Below, in pieces: positions 24,541 to 28,785 of a stretch of DNA of 28,785 nt. This DNA comes from Motiliproteus sp047622605. Its GTDB lineage: Bacteria; Pseudomonadota; Gammaproteobacteria; Pseudomonadales; Balneatricaceae. The notes under the pieces are model-generated. The model was not told the DNA's origin. It saw only the letters and a program-made list of their open reading frames with translations, and did not search any database. Within the stretch, counting starts at the first letter, position 1. Each line of letters starts with the position of its first letter. Position numbers and translations under genes: made by a program. Location of the stretch: positions 1 to 28,785 of the forward strand of contig JBLHND010000031.1 in NCBI GenBank assembly GCA_047622605.1. The letters are read 5' to 3'.

Positions 24541-25737
24541 TTAAATCTTACCCGACGAGGGCTCTCCTTCAAAAATTATCCTCCATTGATTTTCTTCTTT
24601 TTTCCAATACTGCCTTTTAGCATCTCTTCCGTTGAAATTATTACTAGCATAGTGTTGCTTAAAGGTTACGACCAAGACGCCCTCTTGGTCTGGATAGGAG
24701 AAGAAACTGAGGTTCTTTAAATCTACTTTAATATAAGATTTGGCCTTATTGATTCTTGTTTTTTTTGCTGACCAGGCAATATAATCTTCCCGACCATTAT
24801 CAAAGTCGTGCGAGTAGTTTGACAGATAGTCTTGAGTATTAAGACTCTCCCAACTGTTCTTCCAATCATTAACCAGTTGGTTAAATGATTGCTGCTGCGC
24901 CAACCAATCTGATTCGGTAAGCCACTCAATATTTTCTCCAATAATCACGGGCGTCGAGTGAATATCAATAATCGAATCGAGTTGCGAAAAATCATTATTG
25001 GTTAAAGACACACAGCCTTCGCTGGCAAGAGGGGCACGACTATAAGTGTTAGGCGGAGAACCATGTAACCAAATTCCGTTGCCAGTTTTATTCTGCTGAG
25101 CATCCAATGCATTAGGATAATTTAACGGCAAAGCGCCGGATCCATATTTATCGGGCAGGTTTTTCGCTGCTAGCCTGGTGGTGACAAAATAAACGCCTAC
25201 CGGAGTTTTCTTGTCACCACTGATCAATTTATTCGCTCCCATGCTGCCGCTTGACGCATAAAAATCTTTCATTAGAACGGGTTTTCCCGCTTTATTATCA
25301 AACAGGTACAATCGAGATTTGCTTAGGTCCACTACGATGGCATGAGATTGCCCGTCTGCCATTTTTATTAAGCTTTTGGGAATGTTGCCATTTTTTGGCT
25401 TTTGGGTTTGATACTGTATACGGACTACCGCTTCTTGGCGTAACTCTTCAACCAGACTCGACTTAATTGGACCTGCAGCGGCAAAGGACTCGATCGGATT
25501 GGCCTGTGCTCTAACCAGATCGGCAAAGACCACCTGCGCCAGTTTAAATTTGGGCGTGTGTTGGGTAATCGCAAGCAATCGCGCCATCGCCTCGTCTAGC
25601 CGATTTTGATCGATATCCTCAATAGCCGCAAGGAAATCATCCTCCACCGCAGAGAGATTTACTGCATAACTGAAGCTTGCTGTAAACGGCAAGGCGATCA
25701 AAAACAGCCAAATTGAAAAAAATTGTGAGTACTTCAT
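24541..25737 (-). CDS. YkuD L,D-transpeptidase-fold protein with C-terminal NTF2-like domain, Csd6/Pgp2-like
   Basis: 398 residues. The signal peptide (1-25) ends 'FSYA-VNL'. A helical N-terminal region (about 28-110) precedes the YkuD domain (about 130-268). The catalytic signature is present: His225-Gly226 in 'GIWLHGSPP' and Cys242 in 'ASEGCVSLTNND' (238-249). The NTF2-like domain spans about 285-392 ('WKNSWESLNTQDYLSNYSHDF', 'QHYASNNFNG'). This order of domains is that of H. pylori Csd6 and C. jejuni Pgp2, which act as L,D-carboxypeptidases, cutting tetrapeptide to tripeptide, rather than as cross-linkers (literature knowledge). First gene of a three-gene operon with the Csd4-like enzyme and the ATPase. 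Product and substrate of the two enzymes would fit in sequence: tetra to tri, then tri to di. Confidence 0.87.
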   Translation of the reverse strand: MKYSQFFSIWLFLIALPFTASFSYAVNLSAVEDDFLAAIEDIDQNRLDEAMARLLAITQHTPKFKLAQVVFADLVRAQANPIESFAAAGPIKSSLVEELRQEAVVRIQYQTQKPKNGNIPKSLIKMADGQSHAIVVDLSKSRLYLFDNKAGKPVLMKDFYASSGSMGANKLISGDKKTPVGVYFVTTRLAAKNLPDKYGSGALPLNYPNALDAQQNKTGNGIWLHGSPPNTYSRAPLASEGCVSLTNNDFSQLDSIIDIHSTPVIIGENIEWLTESDWLAQQQSFNQLVNDWKNSWESLNTQDYLSNYSHDFDNGREDYIAWSAKKTRINKAKSYIKVDLKNLSFFSYPDQEGVLVVTFKQHYASNNFNGRDAKRQYWKKEENQWRIIFEGEPSSGKI

Positions 25738-26299
25738 AACTTGTTGATAAACACCTGAATATCAGCTGCTGCTAGCATACTGACTGGCTGATTATTGAGT
25801 TATAAATAATACCCGATCAGTCAGCTTGATGCTATTAGTTCGCCTTACAGATTACTATTCTGGGGCACGTAAGGTATAGACTGGGTGTTATCGAACTCCA
25901 GGAAGCCTGACACAGAGGTGACGGTGGCATTCAGCCTGGATATAAACGTTATCGCCGAGGGTGTAGACACTACTGAGCATTATCACTTCTTGCTGGATAA
26001 TGGTTGCCTTCATTATCAGGGGTATTTATTTAGCAAACCTGTCTCGATTGAAGAATTTGCAGCGATTTTTAAGCGTGGTTAAAAACAACAGCGAGCACAA
26101 ACCCAGACACCTTCTACAGCGGGGCGCCGCTGGGAAGATGATCCCCCCTAAAGAAGCAGAAATCAGACTAGCGACCAACTAGCGAGTCACAACGTCCTAT
26201 GTGTAGCCATTTCTGGGTTAAACTGCATAGTCTATATTCAGTGCTAGCTGCGGGCAGCACTAAACGATTCTCGACCATCTTCCTGAAGAAACAGAAATT
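25738..26299. other. Intergenic region between the peptidoglycan operon and minC
   Basis: 562 bp with no intact gene. The left part should hold the promoter of the minus-strand operon. The middle holds an EAL-domain remnant (25873-26082). The right part (26083-26299) is the minC leader, in which no confident promoter was identified. Confidence 0.6.
25873..26082 (+). pseudogene. Remnant of an EAL-domain cyclic-di-GMP phosphodiesterase (C-terminal end)
   Basis: The translation reads 'GIDWVLSNSRKPDTEV', then 'DINVIAEGVDTTEHYHFL' and 'GCLHYQGYLFSKPVSIEEF', ending at TAG/TAA near 26082. It aligns by eye with the last ~65 residues of EAL domains: 'KIDxSF', 'VIAEGVET', 'GCxxxQGYLFSxP' and 'EF'. A TAA stands directly before it and no upstream EAL sequence or proper start exists, so it cannot be a working enzyme. 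It is probably left from a deletion or from insertion of the neighbouring AT-rich block. Confidence 0.7.
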
Positions 26300-27142
26300 A
26301 TGAGTAGCCAAGGGCCTGCATTCAAGATCAAGGCGGTCAACCTGCCTGTCTTGCAACTCCACATTTTCACCACCGACATGACTCAGCTCAAGCATGAGTT
26401 GGCGTTACGCCTGTGTCAGACTCCTGATTTTTTCGCCAGCACCCCTATAGTGCTGGAACTCACAGGGATAGCCGCCGACGACGCTGTCCTGGATTTCGCA
26501 GCACTAACCGCATTTATGCGCGGACATGGCCTGTGCCCTGCCGGCGTGTCAGGCGGGTCAGAACAGCAACGGGACGCCGCCGTAGGTTCCGGTCTGGGAC
26601 TGTTTCCGACTACGCCTGTCAGAACGGCAGGGGTAGGCGGAATAAGAGCACCCGAGATCACGGTCGCTGAAGTGGTCGAGGTGCAGGGAACGGAGCGACC
26701 GCAGGCCCAGCCCGAATTGCCGGGTATCGACGAAAGCACAGCCGCTCAAGCCACTCCCCAGCCTCAGCCCATCGAAGCCCCCCCCCGTCCTGTTTCCGTG
26801 ATTCGACCGACGATGGTGATAGACCGACCGGTGCGTACCGGACAGACCATTTATGCAGAAGGTGCGAATCTGGTGCTACTAGCGATCGCCAATGCCGGTT
26901 CCGAGTTGATCGCAGACGGCGATATCCATGTCTACGCACCTTTGCGCGGTAAGGCCATCGCCGGAGCCCACGGCAATGAATCCGCGCGTATCTTTGTGCA
27001 TAAAATGGAGGCCGAGTTGCTCTCCATCGCCGGTTGTTTCAAGGTGTTCGAGGACGGAGTGCCGGAGAATGTACGTGGCAAGGCTGCACAAATCCATCTT
27101 CAGGGAACGCGCCTGGAGATTCATCCGTTACCGGGTCAATAA
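26300..27142 (+). CDS. minC: Septum site-determining protein MinC
   Basis: 280 residues, longer than the ~230 of E. coli MinC. The N-terminal domain (about 6-95) resembles MinC-N ('FKIKAVNLPVLQLHIFTTD'). A Pro/Gln-rich linker (about 97-168) accounts for the extra length. The C-terminal beta-helix domain (about 170-275) has 'PVRTGQTIYAEGANLVLL', 'GSELIADGDIHVYAPLRGKA' and 'AGAHGNESARIF', the MinD-binding part. MinC blocks FtsZ polymerisation away from mid-cell and is recruited to the membrane by MinD. First gene of minCDE. Its 3' end appears again in degenerate form just downstream (27164-27220). Confidence 0.97.
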   Translation: MSSQGPAFKIKAVNLPVLQLHIFTTDMTQLKHELALRLCQTPDFFASTPIVLELTGIAADDAVLDFAALTAFMRGHGLCPAGVSGGSEQQRDAAVGSGLGLFPTTPVRTAGVGGIRAPEITVAEVVEVQGTERPQAQPELPGIDESTAAQATPQPQPIEAPPRPVSVIRPTMVIDRPVRTGQTIYAEGANLVLLAIANAGSELIADGDIHVYAPLRGKAIAGAHGNESARIFVHKMEAELLSIAGCFKVFEDGVPENVRGKAAQIHLQGTRLEIHPLPGQ

Positions 27143-27220
27143 GCTGCGCACTTTCCTTCACTTAAGGAAACGCGTCTGGAAATTCAGCCGCTGACTATAG
27201 GAGTGCTAAGCTACGCACTT
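27101..27220 (+). repeat. Diverged tandem duplication of the minC 3' end
   Basis: Copy 1 (27101-27153) covers the last codons of minC plus 11 bp. Copy 2 (27164-27220) repeats GGAAACGCGTCTGGAAATTCAGCCG against GGAACGCGCCTGGAGATTCATCCG, and ends GCTACGCACTT against GCTGCGCACTT. Copy 2 could encode 'ETRLEIQPL' where MinC has 'GTRLEIHPL'. It is noncoding now, lying in the minC-minD gap. Confidence 0.75.
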
Positions 27221-27301
27221 AAAATTGATGGGTAGTTTATGCCTTTTCATAAGTGCTTGTGGGTAAAATACACTAGAATTTAAATTATTAGGATATAAAA
27301 C

Positions 27302-28111
27302 GTGGCTAAAGTAATTGTTGTAACGTCAGGAAAGGGTGGGGTCGGAAAAACCACCACAAGCGCCAGCTTCTCTACCGGTCTGGCTATGCGCGGCAATAAG
27401 ACCGTGGTGATAGATTTTGACGTTGGCTTACGCAACCTCGATCTCATCATGGGCTGTGAGCGGCGTGTGGTCTATGACATTATCAATGTCATCAATGGTG
27501 ATGCATCTCTCAAGCAGGCCCTGATTAAGGACAAAAACTGCGACAATCTGTATGTTCTGCCCGCCTCCCAGACGCGCGATAAAGAGGCGCTCAAGCTGGA
27601 CGATGTAGGTCGCATCCTGGATGAACTCAAGGAAAGCTTTGATTTCATCGTCTGCGATTCCCCCGCAGGAATCGAGGCCGGCGCATTCAATGCCATGTAT
27701 TTCGCCGATGAGGCGCTGGTGGTCACCAATCCCGAGGTTTCTTCGGTACGGGATTCTGACCGGATTCTCGGCATACTCGCGGCCAAATCCAAACGTGCGG
27801 TAGATGGCGCAGAGCCCGTCAGGGAGCACCTCTTGGTGACCCGATACGACCCTAAGCGGGTGCGCTCCGGCGAGATGCTGTCGGTCGAGGACATCCAGGA
27901 AATTTTGCGTATCCCGCTGCTGGGCGTGATCCCGGAGTCCGGGCTGGTTCTCCAGGCCTCCAATTCCGGTATGCCCGCCATCCATCTGGAGAAGAGCGAT
28001 GTGGCCAAAGCTTATCGTGACGTAGTGGGCCGTTTTATGGGTGAAGAGCTGCCGATGCTATTTACTACTGAAAAGGCTGGTTTGTTCAAACGACTACTAG
28101 GGGGGAGCTGA
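27302..28111 (+). CDS. minD: Septum site-determining ATPase MinD
   Basis: 269 residues, standard length. The deviant Walker A 'KGGVGKTTTSAS' is at 11-22 (Lys11 and Lys16). 'VIDFDVGLRNLDLIMGCERR' (about 37-56) contains the switch I region, and 'FDFIVCDSPAGIEAGA' the switch II region. The C-terminal amphipathic membrane-targeting helix is 'KAGLFKRLLGG'. MinD binds ATP, dimerises on the membrane, recruits MinC and is released by MinE. It starts at GTG with AGGA about 8 bp upstream, and ends 1 bp before minE. Confidence 0.98.
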   Translation: MAKVIVVTSGKGGVGKTTTSASFSTGLAMRGNKTVVIDFDVGLRNLDLIMGCERRVVYDIINVINGDASLKQALIKDKNCDNLYVLPASQTRDKEALKLDDVGRILDELKESFDFIVCDSPAGIEAGAFNAMYFADEALVVTNPEVSSVRDSDRILGILAAKSKRAVDGAEPVREHLLVTRYDPKRVRSGEMLSVEDIQEILRIPLLGVIPESGLVLQASNSGMPAIHLEKSDVAKAYRDVVGRFMGEELPMLFTTEKAGLFKRLLGGS

Positions 28112-28112
28112 C

Positions 28113-28397
28113 ATGCCCATGATGATCAGACTGATTGATTACCTGCGCGGAAACGAAAAGAAGACCGCCTCCGTCGCCAAGGAACGTTTGCAGATTATTC
28201 TGGCGCACGAGCGTGCCGGACGCGGCTCGGCGACACCGGATTATCTGCCTGCCCTGCAAGAAGAACTGATGGAGGTGATCGCTAAATACATCCACATCGA
28301 CCGGGATTCTTTCAAGGTTCAGCTGGAGAAGCACGATCAGTATGACGTACTGGAACTCAACATCACCCTGCCGGACAAGGTGAACGTCAAGCGTTGA
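28113..28397 (+). CDS. minE: Cell division topological specificity factor MinE
   Basis: 94 residues, slightly longer than E. coli MinE (88). The anti-MinCD segment is 'VAKERLQIILAHERAGRG' (about 21-38). The C-terminal topological specificity domain is 'YLPALQEELMEVIAKYI' followed by 'LELNITLP' (about 43-90). MinE stimulates MinD ATPase and drives pole-to-pole oscillation. AGGGGGGAG lies about 5 bp before ATG 28113. ATGs at codons 3 and 4 are alternative starts that would bring the N-terminus closer to the usual form. Confidence 0.97.
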   Translation: MPMMIRLIDYLRGNEKKTASVAKERLQIILAHERAGRGSATPDYLPALQEELMEVIAKYIHIDRDSFKVQLEKHDQYDVLELNITLPDKVNVKR

Positions 28398-28670
28398 AAC
28401 AGGCTCCTGCAACAGCCGCCCCGCACTTCGAGATCAAGCGTGGTCCTGTGGTTAACGCCAACCCACAGGGGAGTGTTTTGTAGGTTAGGCTTCAGCCTGA
28501 CGGCTTTTCTGACGATGACCACTCCTTGCTAGCCTTGTCGGACGACCTACAGGGATGTAGGAAGTGCGCTAAGCCCGTAAGGAACGGGCAGCGCCAACCC
28601 ACAAAACGCCAACCCACAAGGGAGGGGGTGCTTTTTTAGATTAGGCTATCATCTAGGTGCCCATTCTTGC
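28398..28670. repeat. Intergenic repeat cluster after minE
   Basis: Contains three exact copies of CGCCAACCCACA (28456-28467, 28592-28603, 28607-28618), a hairpin GTTAGGCT-TC-AGCCTGAC (28484-28501) and a hairpin GCCCGT-AAGGA-ACGGGC (28573-28589). The mix resembles the scattered palindromic and 'CCAACCCACA' repeats common between genes in gammaproteobacteria. No gene is supported here. Either hairpin region may end minCDE transcription. Confidence 0.65.
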
Positions 28671-28785
28671 CTAAAGACCCGCCTGCCAGCCCTGCTGCAG
28701 GCAGTTCAGTTTCATCTCTCCCTGCTGGTCATTGAGTCCCGGGGCCCTAGAGAGAAAGATCATTATCCTGGTTCCTGCCAGCCCT
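28671..28785 (-). CDS. Possible 3' end of a minus-strand gene (edge of window)
   Basis: On the minus strand a frame is open from the right edge to TAG at 28671-28673 (38 codons), reading 'IMIFLSRAPGLNDQQGEMKL' and ending 'LQQGWQAGL'. The residue mix looks protein-like and the repeat cluster begins just beyond the stop, as expected at a gene end. The family is not recognised, and an open frame of this length can occur by chance. Confidence 0.3.
   Translation of the reverse strand, partial: GLAGTRIMIFLSRAPGLNDQQGEMKLNCLQQGWQAGL

Overview
The window looks like chromosome from a marine-type gammaproteobacterium, possibly Oceanospirillales-like. The signs are a DctPQM TRAP transporter, a minCDE operon, a DUF1302/DUF1329/YCF48/MMPL envelope cluster and moderate GC. 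Genus cannot be read from the sequence. No tRNA, rRNA, CRISPR array or intact insertion sequence was seen.

Layout. (1) 1-4291: end of a TRAP solute-binding protein, then DctQ and DctM, then a CoA-acylating methylmalonate-semialdehyde-type dehydrogenase. (2) 4441-7027: a YeiH/UPF0324 anion exporter and a LysR regulator, both on the minus strand. With the TRAP system this hints at uptake and breakdown of a small carboxylate or sulfonate. (3) 7028-7696: a glutathione S-transferase. (4) 7693-19673: an envelope/lipid cluster in two divergent arms. The minus arm is YCF48-like protein, MMPL/RND protein and acyl-CoA dehydrogenase. The plus arm is DUF1302 and DUF1329, followed by an AraC-type regulator. 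Between the arms lie a broken repeat-protein gene and two diverged copies of a 109-bp element. (5) 19694-20203: a SpoU/TrmH-family RNA methyltransferase. (6) About 20.4-25.9 kb: a visibly AT-richer block, the most interesting part of the window. (7) 25873-28397: an EAL-domain remnant, then minC, minD and minE. (8) The right edge holds intergenic repeats and possibly the end of a minus-strand gene.

The AT-rich block encodes an L,D-transpeptidase-fold enzyme and an M99/M14-like zinc carboxypeptidase, the same enzyme pair as Csd6/Csd4 of Helicobacter and Pgp2/Pgp1 of Campylobacter, which trim peptidoglycan peptides and set helical shape. They share a tightly coupled operon with an ExeA/GspA-like membrane ATPase. 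A convergent unit encodes a TPR lipoprotein and a small unknown protein. The transpeptidase, the ATPase and the lipoprotein all end in the same NTF2-like domain, and all three copies are predicted to be periplasmic. I read this as a candidate peptidoglycan-editing or cell-shape module whose ATPase and lipoprotein partners are not part of the epsilonproteobacterial systems I know of.

Family calls rest on motifs read by eye; no database search was run.
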